The position numbers were made by a program, and so were the translations under genes. The notes beneath the pieces were generated by a model that had not been told where the DNA came from, did no database searches, and saw only the letters and a list, made by a program, of their open reading frames with translations. From Pontibacter arcticus (GTDB lineage Bacteria > Bacteroidota > Bacteroidia > Cytophagales > Hymenobacteraceae), in the NCBI RefSeq assembly GCF_003284895.1, contig NZ_QMDV01000003.1, positions 312,501 through 376,500 on the forward strand: DNA of 64,000 bases. The letters run 5' to 3'. Positions 14,428 to 23,950 of the stretch are shown piece by piece. How positions within the stretch are numbered: the first letter of the stretch is position 1; each line of letters opens with the position of its first letter.

Positions 14428-15987
14428 TTATAAAGCTGGCTTTGGTGCCGGAAGCGGCTTACGAGGCAACTTCTTATCGCGCATAGCGGTGTGGTAAATA
14501 AACGAAGCTACAATAACCGAAGCCTGTTTCAGGTCATCAGCCTGCAGGCGGTCGTAGCTGTCCTGGTTGGTATGGTGCGTACGGGTGTCGTAATCGATCT
14601 CATCCTGGATAAACTGGAAGCCCGGCAAACCAACGGCATCAAACGAAAGGTGGTCGGTGCCGCCTGTGTTTTTTAGTGTAACGGTTTTTGCGCCCATCTC
14701 ATGGAACGGAGCCAGCCATGCCTCAAAAGTTGGTGCTACCTGCTCGTTGCCCTGCGTGTAAATACCTCTGATTTTACCTGTCCCGTTATCCAGGTTATAG
14801 TAAGCCGAGAATTTTTCGTGGGCTTTGGTTAGTTTCATCGTAGCTGGGTCACCGAGGTTTTTCTTTACGTAGCCTCTTGAGCCGTGCAAGCCTTGTTCTT
14901 CAGCACCCCATAACGCAATACGAATGGTGCGTTTTGGTTTGATACCAGTGGCCTGAAGTATACGCATGGCTTCCATCATAACAGCCACACCTGCAGCGTT
15001 ATCAGTTGCACCGGTAGAAGCGTGCCACGAGTCGATGTGCCCACCGATCAACACCACTTCGTCTTTCAGTTTACGGTCGGTGCCCGGTATTTCGGCCAGC
15101 ACGTTGTAGCCTTTCAGGTCGCTGTCCAGGAATTTGGTTTTCGTCTCCAGTTCCAGTTCTACTTTCTGGCCGGCTTTCAGCAAACGTACCAAGCGGTTGT
15201 AATCTTCGGTACCCATTTCCAGTTCTGGCAAGGCCACAGGAGCATCTACGGCATACGGTGCGCCATTGCTGGTATAATGTGTGCCGTGCAAACCACCCCG
15301 TGAGCTAAGTACGGCTGCTGCGCCTTCTGCTTTCAGCATATCGCTTACTTTGGTGCGCAGTTGCATCATGGCAAGGTATTGCTCCCTGCGGCTGTTAGCG
15401 TTATTATTTTGCCCAGCCGGCGCTGCTACTGGCGGCTCTGCTATTTTAGCCAGATCTTCTTCAGCGTAGCGTTTTGCGTCTGCTTCAAACGTAGTGGTGG
15501 CTTCGCGTGGGTTAGATACAAGTACGATTTTGCCTTTCAGCTGGCCTTTATACTTGGCCAGGTCTTCTTCTTTCTCAACTGTAACCAGCATTGCCTCTCC
15601 TTTTTGCAGACCGTTGGTGCCCGGCGTCCAGGCTTTTGGCGTGGCAATCAGGTGTTGGTAGTATGGTGCCGTAATGGCTACATATGATTTCTCGAACTCC
15701 CAGCCCTTGCCAAATTCGCCCCATTCTTCCAGGCGGGCGTTTTTCAGTCCCCACTCAGTTAATTGCTTTTTAGTCCAGTTGTTGGCGCGGGCCAAGCCAG
15801 TAGAGCCGGAAAGGCGTGAACCGTTTACATCTGTCAGGTAGAAAGCCGTTTCCATTACTTTGGAGTTTTCAAGGCCTTCTTTTTTGATCTTGTTCACGAT
15901 ATCGAGGTTTACGGGCTCCTGTTGTGCCTGCGCCGTGTAGCCTACCTGCAGAAAAAGTGCAACAAGCAGTAACGATGTTTTTTTCAT
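14428..15987 (-). CDS. Exported M28-family zinc peptidase (carboxypeptidase Q-like)
   Basis: The 519-residue protein has a signal peptide (cleavage near AQAQ, residue 21), a PA-type insert domain in its first half, and an M28 catalytic domain. Visible metal and catalytic motifs are GGHIDSWHASTGATDNAAG (about 313-331; His and bridging Asp), WGAEEQGLHGS (about 358-368; catalytic Glu-Glu) and TGGTDHLSFDAVG near residue 440, which supplies the last His ligand. These enzymes are periplasmic or surface amino/carboxypeptidases with two zinc ions. It lies next to S9D and M13 peptidase genes, consistent with extracellular peptide breakdown. A terminator hairpin follows. Confidence 0.93.
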   Translation of the reverse strand: MKKTSLLLVALFLQVGYTAQAQQEPVNLDIVNKIKKEGLENSKVMETAFYLTDVNGSRLSGSTGLARANNWTKKQLTEWGLKNARLEEWGEFGKGWEFEKSYVAITAPYYQHLIATPKAWTPGTNGLQKGEAMLVTVEKEEDLAKYKGQLKGKIVLVSNPREATTTFEADAKRYAEEDLAKIAEPPVAAPAGQNNNANSRREQYLAMMQLRTKVSDMLKAEGAAAVLSSRGGLHGTHYTSNGAPYAVDAPVALPELEMGTEDYNRLVRLLKAGQKVELELETKTKFLDSDLKGYNVLAEIPGTDRKLKDEVVLIGGHIDSWHASTGATDNAAGVAVMMEAMRILQATGIKPKRTIRIALWGAEEQGLHGSRGYVKKNLGDPATMKLTKAHEKFSAYYNLDNGTGKIRGIYTQGNEQVAPTFEAWLAPFHEMGAKTVTLKNTGGTDHLSFDAVGLPGFQFIQDEIDYDTRTHHTNQDSYDRLQADDLKQASVIVASFIYHTAMRDKKLPRKPLPAPKPAL

Positions 15988-16325
15988 GATGATTTTGGTT
16001 TGTAGTAGGTGAGGTAATTATGTTGCTTTGGAGTGATTCGAGTTGTAAAGGTTTAATGCTGCTTCATAAAAGCAATTTCTCTGAAGTATAATGCTGCTCA
16101 GAAATGATTCTGTTTTCGATATTTCAAAACGTTAAAATGTACAGTAACTTCAGGAAAATTAAGAAAACGATTTAAAGTGGAGTAGCTGATATTCGTGTTT
16201 GAAATTTAACAAATCCATACTTCAACTACTATTAGTTGCCGGAAATAAATACATTGTATATAATTTAAACCTACAGGATTATCTTCAGTCTACAGATACA
16301 ACTAAACTACTCCTTAAAACAATAC
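15988..16325. other. Divergent intergenic region, no gene seen
   Basis: About 338 AT-rich bases between the divergent M28 and S9D peptidase genes. It should carry both promoters, but I found no complete TTG/TAnnTTTG pair. There is no convincing hairpin. Confidence 0.5.
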
Positions 16326-18788
16326 ATGAAACTAAACACTAAAACCACAGGCAGGCGCATGGCTTCTTCCTTGCTGTGCTTCTTGCTACTTGGCGGCGCA
16401 CCGCAGGCAATAGCCCAAAAGGTACAGGATACCAACATCGGGTACCAGTCGCCGCCAAAAGTAATGGCCGATATTATTGAAGCCCCGGCTACGCCAGCGG
16501 TAAGTATAAATTCGAAAGGCGATTGGATGTTGCTGCTCGAAAGTGCCGGTTACCCGGGTATTGATGAAGTATCCGCACCGGAAAGCCGGTTGGCTGGTAT
16601 TCGTATAAATCCGGCAACCAATGGCCAGAGCCGTGGCAACTACTACAATAACATCAAGCTAAAGCAGGTAAACGGTGGCCAGGAATTTGCGATTGCAGGC
16701 ATGCCCCAGCAGGCAAAAATTTCTTACGTAACCTGGTCTCCTGACGAAAAATATGTTGCCTTTACTAATACCAAAGCCAATGGCATAGAGCTGTGGGTAG
16801 CAAGTATGGCCGACCGGAAAGCAACTAAACTAACCGATGCGGTTATAAATGATGCGTACTCCGGCAGCCCATTCGATTGGTTATCGGATAGCAAAGCCAT
16901 GATTGTGAAGTTTGTGGATGAAAAGCGTGGCGAAATGCCAAAAGCCAGCACCACACCCGCCGGACCAACCATCCAGCAGAACATCGGCAAAACCAACCCG
17001 GCACGTACCTACCAGGATCTGCTGAAGAACCGTTCCGACGAAGCACTGTTCGATTTCTACATGCAGACCCAACTGAAACTGGTAAGTATAGATGGTACGC
17101 AGCAGAACGTGGGGCAGGCAGGTATTATCAAGAGTGTAGATGTATCGCCGGACGGACAGTATTTGCTGGTGCAGGCCCTGCAGAAACCGTACTCGTACCT
17201 GGTGCCGCATTACAACTTCCCGTATACCGTGCAGGTATGGGACAGAACCGGTAAAATGGTAAAGCAATTGGCCCAATTACCACTTGCCGAAGATATTCCG
17301 ATCGCGTTTGATGCCGTAGCCAAAGGCCCGCGCAGCTACAACTGGCGCCCCGATAAAGCTGCAAGTCTGTACTGGGCTGAAGCGCAGGATGGAGGCGATG
17401 CCAACAAAGCCGTAGCCGAACGCGACCATGTTTATACTTTGGATGCTCCTTTCGCTGCAAAACCTACGAAGCTGGCAGGCACTAAGTACCGTTATGGCGG
17501 CATGCAGTGGGGAGATGGCATCGCTATTTTAAACGAGCGCTGGTGGAAAACCCGTACCGAACGTCGTTCACTGATCGATACGAGCAAGCCAAACAAAGCG
17601 GCTGTTCTATTGGTAGAGCGTTCTTCGGAGGATGGCTACAACGACCCAGGAAGCCCGGTGTTCACCAAAAACAAGTATGGCCGTAATGTGCTGTTAACCG
17701 ATAAAAAAGGCCAGCATATGTACATGATCTCTGAAGGCGGCTCGCCGGAAGGCAACCGTCCGTACCTGAGCCAGGTGAACCTTAAAAACAAGAAAACAGA
17801 TATCCTCTGGCGATCAGAAGCGCCTTATTACGAGCGCCCCGTAGATATCATCGACCTGGATAAAAAGCAGATCATCACCAGAAGAGAATCTGAGAACGAC
17901 CCGCCAAACTACTTCCTCCGCGACCTGAACAAAAAGCAGCTGACGCAGGTAACCAAATTCCCGCATCCGGCTCCGCAACTGGAAGGCGTGCAAAAGGAAA
18001 TGCTGCAGTATAAGCGTGCCGATGGCGTGAACCTGACAGCTGTTTTATACTTGCCGAAAGAGTTTAAGAAAGGCGATGCACCGCTGCCGATGCTGCTGTG
18101 GGCGTACCCGCGCGAGTTTAAAAATGCCGCCGCCGCCGGACAGGTAAAAAGCTCACCTTACGAGTTTACGCGTATTAACTCTGGTTCGCCGTTGTTCTGG
18201 GTAACGCAGGGCTATGCCGTACTCGACAGAACCGATATGCCTATTGTTGGGGAAGGCGATGCCCAGCCAAACGATACCTACAACGAGCAATTAGTTGCCA
18301 GCGCCAAAGCCGCCATCGATAAAGTGGTAAGTATGGGCGTAGTGGATGCAAAGCGCGTAGCGGTAGGAGGGCACTCGTACGGTGCGTTCATGACGGCAAA
18401 TCTGCTGGCGCATTCTAACCTGTTTGCAGCCGGCATTGCCCGAAGTGGCGCTTACAACCGGACGTTAACCCCGTTTGGTTTTCAGCAGGAAGAGCGTACG
18501 TACTGGGAAGCCCCGGAAGTATACAACAGCATGTCGCCTTTCTCCAGCGCAAACAAGATCAAAACGCCGATTCTGCTGATACACGGTGAGGCTGATAACA
18601 ACTCCGGCACGTTCCCGATCCAGAGCGAGCGTTTTTACAATGCGTTAAAAGGCCATGGTGCTACTACTCGCCTGGTTTTTTTACCTGCCGAATCGCATGG
18701 TTACAGAGCCAAAGAGTCTATCAACCACATGCTGTGGGAGATGAATAACTGGCTCGAAACGTACGTGAAAAACCGCCCGGTACAGTAA
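16326..18788 (+). CDS. Exported S9D-type prolyl oligopeptidase-family glutamyl endopeptidase
   Basis: The 820-residue protein has a signal peptide (cleavage near AIAQ, residue 31), a long beta-propeller-like N-terminal half with WSPDEKYVAFT and VSPDGQYLLVQ blade motifs, and a C-terminal alpha/beta-hydrolase domain. The triad appears intact: Ser in GGHSYGAF (about 683), Asp in HGEADNNSG (about 756) and His in ESHGYRA (about 790). The overall pattern matches the S9D group related to chloroplast glutamyl endopeptidase. It should cut short peptides in the periplasm. A strong terminator follows, then a second peptidase gene in the same direction. Confidence 0.9.
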   Translation: MKLNTKTTGRRMASSLLCFLLLGGAPQAIAQKVQDTNIGYQSPPKVMADIIEAPATPAVSINSKGDWMLLLESAGYPGIDEVSAPESRLAGIRINPATNGQSRGNYYNNIKLKQVNGGQEFAIAGMPQQAKISYVTWSPDEKYVAFTNTKANGIELWVASMADRKATKLTDAVINDAYSGSPFDWLSDSKAMIVKFVDEKRGEMPKASTTPAGPTIQQNIGKTNPARTYQDLLKNRSDEALFDFYMQTQLKLVSIDGTQQNVGQAGIIKSVDVSPDGQYLLVQALQKPYSYLVPHYNFPYTVQVWDRTGKMVKQLAQLPLAEDIPIAFDAVAKGPRSYNWRPDKAASLYWAEAQDGGDANKAVAERDHVYTLDAPFAAKPTKLAGTKYRYGGMQWGDGIAILNERWWKTRTERRSLIDTSKPNKAAVLLVERSSEDGYNDPGSPVFTKNKYGRNVLLTDKKGQHMYMISEGGSPEGNRPYLSQVNLKNKKTDILWRSEAPYYERPVDIIDLDKKQIITRRESENDPPNYFLRDLNKKQLTQVTKFPHPAPQLEGVQKEMLQYKRADGVNLTAVLYLPKEFKKGDAPLPMLLWAYPREFKNAAAAGQVKSSPYEFTRINSGSPLFWVTQGYAVLDRTDMPIVGEGDAQPNDTYNEQLVASAKAAIDKVVSMGVVDAKRVAVGGHSYGAFMTANLLAHSNLFAAGIARSGAYNRTLTPFGFQQEERTYWEAPEVYNSMSPFSSANKIKTPILLIHGEADNNSGTFPIQSERFYNALKGHGATTRLVFLPAESHGYRAKESINHMLWEMNNWLETYVKNRPVQ

Positions 18789-18805
18789 ATATTTCTTCGG
18801 AGACA

Positions 18806-18854
18806 AAGTATAAAAAAAGCCGCAGCCATCGTGTCTGCGGCTTTTTTTATACTT
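18806..18854 (+). terminator. Intrinsic terminator with inverted AAGTATAAA pair
   Basis: Stem GCCGCAG / CTGCGGC with A7/T7 tracts, extended on both sides by AAGTATA and TATACTT. The motif pair therefore forms the base of the stem. Confidence 0.9.
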
Positions 18855-18930
18855 TAAAATGTGCTTAAATTTCTTTTTTTGGATATACTTATTAATTCGG
18901 TAAATTCAATCCCGCTAATGCTGTAAACTC

Positions 18931-21003
18931 ATGAAAAAATTAAAACGACTTACTTATTCGGCCATACTGGCTGCCTTCCTGCTAACTGGGTGTAACTCGT
19001 CGACCAATAATGCAACAGACACCACCACTGCCTCCGACGAAACCATAGGGCAGGGGATTGATGTGGCTAATATTGATACGACTGTAAACCCATGCGACGA
19101 CTTCTATATGTACGCAAATGGTGGGTGGCTGAAGAATAACCCAATCCCGGCTGCTGAAAGTGCGTGGGGCTCTTTTAACGAACTGGCCGAGCGTAACAAT
19201 GCCGTATTGCGCGAACTGCTGATGGAAGCGGCATCTAACGGTACAGCAGCCAAAGGTTCGGCTGCCCAACTGGTTGGCGATTTTTATGCGGCGGGGATGG
19301 ATTCCGTAGCTGTTAACAAGGCTGGTATGGAACCGATCAAGCCGGAACTTGACAGAATTGCAGCTGTTGCCAGTACAAACGACTTAATGAAAGCCGTTGC
19401 TGAGCTGAAAACAAAAGGCGTTGGCGGGTTTTTTGGCATGTATATTTCGCAGGATGATAAAATAAGCACCCAGTATGCACTTTACCTGTCGCAGGGCGGA
19501 CTTGGCTTGCCTGACCGGGATTATTACCTGAAAAACGACGAACGCTCTAAAACCATCCGAGCCGAGTATCAAAAACATTTGCAGCGCATGTTCCAGCTAA
19601 TCGGGAATGACGCCGCAACTGCCGGCAAAAAAGCGCAGGCTGTACTGGCCATCGAAACAAAGCTGGCGAAAGCATCCAAAACGCGTGTAGAACTCCGCGA
19701 TTCGCAGGCAAACTATAACAAAGTTACCGCACAGGCTTTTGCAGCGCAGTATCCGAACCTGAACGCAACCCAACTGTTGAGCGGCATAGGAGCACAGGGT
19801 GCAAAAGATATGATCGTTGGGCAGCCAGCTTTCTTTAAGGAACTGAACGCCATGCTGAAAAGCACTTCGCTGGATGACCTGAAAACCTATACACAGTGGC
19901 ACATTGCGCGCTCTGCCGCCCCATACTTAAGCCAGAACTTTGTAGAAGAAAATTTCAGCTTTTATGGCAAGGTACTGAACGGGTCTAAAGAAATGCAGCC
20001 GCGCTGGAAACGTGTATTATATGCAACAGATGGTGCGGTTGGCGAATCGTTGGGGCAGTTGTATGTGCAGAAAACCTTCTCGCCGGAAGCAAAGGAAAAG
20101 GCACTGGAGATGGTGAAAAACCTGCAGGAGTCGTTTAAGGAACACGTACGCGACCTGGATTGGATGAGCGACGAGACCAAGAAACGTGCCCTCGAAAAGC
20201 TGGATGCTTTTGCCGTAAAAATCGGTTACCCGGATAAATGGAAAACCTACAAAGGCCTGGAAGCTGACCGGAACTCGTATGCAGCCAATGTGTTGCGCGC
20301 CAATCAGCATGCTTTTGAAGAAAGTGTAGCTAAACTGGGCAAACCTGTAGACAGAACAGAGTGGTTTATGTCGCCGCCAACAGTTAATGCCTACTACAAC
20401 CCAAGCATGAACGAGATCGTGTTCCCGGCCGGTATTCTACAGCCTCCTTTCTTTGATCCGAAAGCAGATGATGCGGTAAACTACGGTGGAATGGGCGCAG
20501 TGATCGGTCACGAATTAACGCACGGTTTCGATGACCAGGGCGCGCAATACGATTTTGAAGGCAACCTGAAAGACTGGTGGACAAAAGATGACCTGGCTAA
20601 ATTTACGGAGCGCGCCACTGCCGTTACAAAGCAATATGATGCCTACACGGTACTAGATAACCTGCACGTAAACGGTAAGCTGACCCTCGGCGAAAACATT
20701 GCTGACATAGGCGGTCTGAACATTGCGTACACAGCCTTGCAAAAAGCACTTGCCAAGAAAAACCCGGGCGAAATAGCCGGCTATACACCAGAGCAGCGTT
20801 TCTTCCTGGCATGGGCACAAATCTGGCGCATCAACATGCGCGACGAATCCCAAAACCAGCAGATCTTAACCGATCCGCACTCGCCGGGCCAGTTCCGTAC
20901 TAACGGACCACTTGCCAACATGCCACAATTTTACAAAGCATTCGAGTGCAAAGATGGCCAGAAGATGATGCGCACCGAAGCAGAACGCATTAAGATCTGG
21001 TAA
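18931..21003 (+). CDS. M13-family metallopeptidase (neprilysin/PepO-like) lipoprotein
   Basis: The 690-residue protein has a lipoprotein signal (LLTGC, Cys about residue 21) with Asn and Ser after Cys, then the usual M13 N-terminal helical domain beginning NPCDDFYMYANGGWLK. The zinc site is complete: VIGHELTHGFDDQG (about 523-536; HExxH) and the third ligand in GENIADIGGL (about 586). The C-terminal region ends in the typical KIW. M13 enzymes cleave oligopeptides on the amino side of hydrophobic residues. Here it is likely anchored in an envelope membrane. It belongs to a neighbourhood of exported peptidases and has its own terminator. Confidence 0.95.
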   Translation: MKKLKRLTYSAILAAFLLTGCNSSTNNATDTTTASDETIGQGIDVANIDTTVNPCDDFYMYANGGWLKNNPIPAAESAWGSFNELAERNNAVLRELLMEAASNGTAAKGSAAQLVGDFYAAGMDSVAVNKAGMEPIKPELDRIAAVASTNDLMKAVAELKTKGVGGFFGMYISQDDKISTQYALYLSQGGLGLPDRDYYLKNDERSKTIRAEYQKHLQRMFQLIGNDAATAGKKAQAVLAIETKLAKASKTRVELRDSQANYNKVTAQAFAAQYPNLNATQLLSGIGAQGAKDMIVGQPAFFKELNAMLKSTSLDDLKTYTQWHIARSAAPYLSQNFVEENFSFYGKVLNGSKEMQPRWKRVLYATDGAVGESLGQLYVQKTFSPEAKEKALEMVKNLQESFKEHVRDLDWMSDETKKRALEKLDAFAVKIGYPDKWKTYKGLEADRNSYAANVLRANQHAFEESVAKLGKPVDRTEWFMSPPTVNAYYNPSMNEIVFPAGILQPPFFDPKADDAVNYGGMGAVIGHELTHGFDDQGAQYDFEGNLKDWWTKDDLAKFTERATAVTKQYDAYTVLDNLHVNGKLTLGENIADIGGLNIAYTALQKALAKKNPGEIAGYTPEQRFFLAWAQIWRINMRDESQNQQILTDPHSPGQFRTNGPLANMPQFYKAFECKDGQKMMRTEAERIKIW

Positions 21004-21021
21004 CCCGGAATTTTATACTTT

Positions 21022-21060
21022 AAAACAGAAAGGCCACTCTTAATGCGGCCTTTCTGTTTT
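21022..21060. terminator. Bidirectional intrinsic terminator
   Basis: A perfect 14-bp stem, AAAACAGAAAGGCC / GGCCTTTCTGTTTT, with an 11-base loop. It lies between the convergent M13 and prolyl-isomerase genes. Confidence 0.9.
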
Positions 21061-21087
21061 GATAAGGTTTTATACTTTGCTACAGCG

Positions 21088-21834
21088 CTATTCTTTCACC
21101 ATCGTAATTTTGTGTGTGACCAGTTCTTTCGGCCATTTGGTGCCGTCTACAGGTTCTTCCGCAATTTTATCTACCACATCCAGGCCTTCCACTACTTCCC
21201 CAAAAACGGTATATTCGGTATCAAGGGAAGGTACGCCGCCAAGCGTCTGGTAAAGTTTGGCCTGCGCTGGCGTATACTGTATGCCATGCTGCGCTTCGTA
21301 AGCCCGTATTTCTGCTGCTGTGAGCGGCCCGCCCTGTACAATGTAAAAGTTATGCGACGATGATTCTTTATCAGGATTGCGTTCGTCGCCGTAGCGGGCC
21401 ATGGCCAGCGCTCCTTTTTTGTGAATGTACCTGCGGTTAAACTCCTGCGGTATTTTATACGAGCCCTGTTTCATTTTACGGTTATCCGAGTCGCCGCCCT
21501 GTACAGCAAAGCCTTTCACGACGCGGTAAAATTCTCCTTCGTTGTAAAATCCGGCTTTGGTAAGCCTTACAAAATTTGCGCGGTGCAGCGGTGTATCTTT
21601 GTACAAACGCACTTTTATATCGCCGTGGCGCGTACTGATAACGGCCAGACTATCCGGGTGCTGCTTGGCGTAAGCCGTTAAAACATCGACAGCTGTTTCG
21701 GTGGTGAGCGGTTCTAAAGCAGGCACTTCCGCAATTACTTCTTTATGCCTGTCGTTGCTGTCCTGTTGGTTGCAGAAACTTAAAAGTAGCATACAAAGCA
21801 GGCATGCAGTATAAGTTAAAAGGTTCTTTTTCAT
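21088..21834 (-). CDS. Cyclophilin-type peptidylprolyl isomerase, lipoprotein
   Basis: I chose the ATG at 21832-21834 because it begins a lipoprotein signal (MKKNLL...LLLSFC, Cys about residue 21); an upstream in-frame ATG would add 12 residues ahead of it. A linker of about 40 residues leads to a cyclophilin domain: ISTRHGDIKVRLY, NFVRLTKAGFY, FYRVVKGFAVQGGD and HNFYIVQGG. The conserved catalytic Arg (FYRVVKGF) and Gln (VQGGD) are visible. An insert between YIVQGG and the final strands (about 25 residues) is longer than in minimal bacterial cyclophilins. It should help fold exported proteins in the periplasm. Confidence 0.92.
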   Translation of the reverse strand: MKKNLLTYTACLLCMLLLSFCNQQDSNDRHKEVIAEVPALEPLTTETAVDVLTAYAKQHPDSLAVISTRHGDIKVRLYKDTPLHRANFVRLTKAGFYNEGEFYRVVKGFAVQGGDSDNRKMKQGSYKIPQEFNRRYIHKKGALAMARYGDERNPDKESSSHNFYIVQGGPLTAAEIRAYEAQHGIQYTPAQAKLYQTLGGVPSLDTEYTVFGEVVEGLDVVDKIAEEPVDGTKWPKELVTHKITMVKE

Positions 21835-22247
21835 ATTTGAGTGCGTGAGTGACATCCTAAATGCCTGCAATCAAAAATTTATGCTTGCAGGTATACGTTT
21901 TAATTGCACAATTTTTTGATTTAAGCTGAAATGGTCAAATGTGCTTTATACGCTGAATTTGGCATGTCATTAATAAAAGCAAGTATAAAATATAAAATAA
22001 ATGTTTTAACACAGGATAAAGTTGTGTCAAAATTCAAAATTTATTAAATAATTCATCCTGATAAATTAGTATATAAGCAAGATAATCTGTATAATTGAAT
22101 TAGGTGAGCTTATAACAATAATATCGTTTAAATACAGTTAATACTTTAAACGAAATATACTGTTTCGTACGCCCTATTAAATCAAGTTTAAAGTTAGTTG
22201 AATACTAAGGGGCAACCGTCAGGTTGCCTTCTTTTTATTGTACCCGT
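21835..22247. other. AT-rich intergenic region with a lone plus-strand terminator
   Basis: About 413 bases with no supported protein gene. The centre (about 21900-22200) is very AT-rich with several TATA-like stretches. It ends in a hairpin plus T-tract oriented for the plus strand, although no plus-strand gene precedes it. A small RNA is possible but unproven. Confidence 0.45.
22211..22239 (+). terminator. Orphan intrinsic terminator
   Basis: GGCAACC-GTCA-GGTTGCC, a perfect 7-bp stem, followed by TTCTTTTTATT on the plus strand. The minus-strand side has no T-run, so it does not serve the downstream acetyltransferase gene well. Confidence 0.7.
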
Positions 22248-22742
22248 TTATACTTGCAACGCTTTACACATCACGTAATCATTCATCCAGTAAGGCCCGA
22301 TCGCGAAATCGTCTTCTTTATAGATACTATAGCCGCAGCGCTCGTAAAACTCCTTAGCTTTGTTGTAGCGGTTCACGTTCAGGCACAGGTCGGATGCGCC
22401 TCGTTTTGTAACTTCTTTTTCCACTGCTTCAAGCAATCGTTTGCCAAATCCTTTGCCCTGGCAGGAGGGCAGCAAGTATAGTTTGTTCAGTTTGTAAAGC
22501 TGCGCATCCATCTCAGAAAAAGAAGCAAAACCAACAGGAGTTTCCTGCTCATAGAGAAGTATGAATTGCTGTCCCTGCTGCATCTGAGTTGCTAGGGCTT
22601 CAGGCGTATAGATCACATCAAACATGTACGCTACCTGCTCTTTGCTGAGGATGCTGCTATAAGTGGCGCTCCAGGTGGCTTCGGCTAATTGTTCAATAAC
22701 CGGAATATCAGTAGGTGTGGCGAAGCGGATCGTGGTTTCCAT
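22248..22742 (-). CDS. GNAT-family N-acetyltransferase
   Basis: The 164-residue protein shows the GNAT order: N-terminal IRFATPTDIPVIEQLAEATW, a central strand LNKLYLLPSCQGKGFGKRLLEAV (about 90-112) with the Q/R-x-x-G-x-G/A acetyl-CoA loop (QGKGFG), and NVNRYNKAKEFYERCGYS near residues 122-139. It is closest in style to the PaiA/polyamine-type or ribosomal-protein-type acetyltransferases of Bacteroidota. The substrate is not predictable. It is cytoplasmic and divergent from the oxidoreductase gene, 123 bases away. Confidence 0.88.
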   Translation of the reverse strand: METTIRFATPTDIPVIEQLAEATWSATYSSILSKEQVAYMFDVIYTPEALATQMQQGQQFILLYEQETPVGFASFSEMDAQLYKLNKLYLLPSCQGKGFGKRLLEAVEKEVTKRGASDLCLNVNRYNKAKEFYERCGYSIYKEDDFAIGPYWMNDYVMCKALQV

Positions 22743-22865
22743 AGGTTAATTTTTTGCTGAACATGCAAGTTATAAGCTGTTGCCGTAAAAGCCAATCATC
22801 CGTAACTTTCTGCTTTCGTCAGAAGTTATACCTTTGCCAAACGTGCACCTCAAAAACCGAACTAT

Positions 22866-23864
22866 ATGAAAGCTATCTATCTTGAAAGTATAAACGCGCC
22901 TTTTACCCTCATCGAAAAAGAAAAACCTGTGGCCGGGCCCGGCGAAGCCATCGTTCAGGTAAAAGCTGCCGCCCTGAACCACCGCGACGTCTGGATACAG
23001 TACGGTCGTTATTTTACAAAAGAATACCCGGCCATACTTGGTTCGGATGGCGCCGGCATTGTAACCGAAGTAGGCGAAGGTGTGGATAAAAGCTGGATAG
23101 GCAAAGAAGTTTTGATAGACCCGTCTACGGATTGGGGCGATAACCCGGGCGCGCACAGCACCAATTATAAAGTATTGGGCATGCCGCAGGACGGCGCTTT
23201 TGCAGAATATGTAAAAGTACTGGCCAGCAACCTCCACGAGAAACCTGCGCATCTTAGTTTTGAAGAAGCCGCTGCGCTGCCCCTGGCAGGCGTTACGGCC
23301 TGGCGCGCTATGTTTACCAAATGCGGCCTTAAAGCCGGCGAAAAAGTGCTGATAACCGGAGCAGGCGGAGGCGTTGCACTGCTGGCGTTACAGTTTGCCG
23401 TAGCAGCCGGTGCCGAAGTATGGGTAACCAGCGGATCAGATGAAAAAATAGAAAAAGCAAAAGAACTGGGCGCTACCGGAGGCATTAATTATAAAACAGA
23501 GAACTGGGGCAAAACGCTGAAAAGTATGGCTGGCGGCTTTGATGTAAGTATAGATGGCGCAGCCGGCGAAGGCTTTGTGCAACTGGTTAAACTGGCAAAC
23601 CCGGCTGGGCGCATCGGTATTTACGGCGGCACTACCGGCATGATCGGGCAGATAAACCCGGCCGAAATTTTCTGGAAACAACTGGCCATACATGGCAGCA
23701 CGATGGGCACCAACCAGGATTTTGCTGAAATGGTAGCGTTTGTACGGGAGAAAAATGTGAAGCCGGTAGTGGATATCGTATTTCCTTTAGCGGAAACCGA
23801 GCAGGCAATGCGCTACATGGAAGCCGGCAAGCAGTTCGGGAAAATTGTAGTGAAGGTGGGCTAG
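22866..23864 (+). CDS. Zinc-type alcohol dehydrogenase / quinone-reductase-like MDR oxidoreductase
   Basis: The 332-residue protein has a GroES-like N-terminal domain (ALNHRDVWIQYGRY, LGSDGAGIVTEVGEGV) and a Rossmann cofactor domain with ITGAGGGVALLALQFA (about 158-173). The catalytic-zinc Cys residue typical of true ADHs is replaced in the LGSDGAG region, so it is more like the zinc-independent quinone-oxidoreductase branch, NADPH-dependent by family. The substrate is unknown. It is single and is followed by a strong terminator shared with the convergent S9A peptidase gene. Confidence 0.88.
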   Translation: MKAIYLESINAPFTLIEKEKPVAGPGEAIVQVKAAALNHRDVWIQYGRYFTKEYPAILGSDGAGIVTEVGEGVDKSWIGKEVLIDPSTDWGDNPGAHSTNYKVLGMPQDGAFAEYVKVLASNLHEKPAHLSFEEAAALPLAGVTAWRAMFTKCGLKAGEKVLITGAGGGVALLALQFAVAAGAEVWVTSGSDEKIEKAKELGATGGINYKTENWGKTLKSMAGGFDVSIDGAAGEGFVQLVKLANPAGRIGIYGGTTGMIGQINPAEIFWKQLAIHGSTMGTNQDFAEMVAFVREKNVKPVVDIVFPLAETEQAMRYMEAGKQFGKIVVKVG

Positions 23865-23888
23865 TTTATACTTCCTGATAAAAGTATA

Positions 23889-23938
23889 AAGTATAAAAAA
23901 GGCCGCTGTTTTAAGTAACAGCGGCCTTTTTTATACTT
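23889..23938. terminator. Bidirectional terminator with inverted AAGTATAAA pair
   Basis: Stem GGCCGCTGTT / AACAGCGGCC (10 bp), bounded by A6 and T6 tracts and by AAGTATA/TATACTT on the two sides. A second AAGTATAAA overlaps at 23882. It lies between convergent genes. Confidence 0.9.
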
Positions 23939-23950
23939 CAGAATCCAGGT

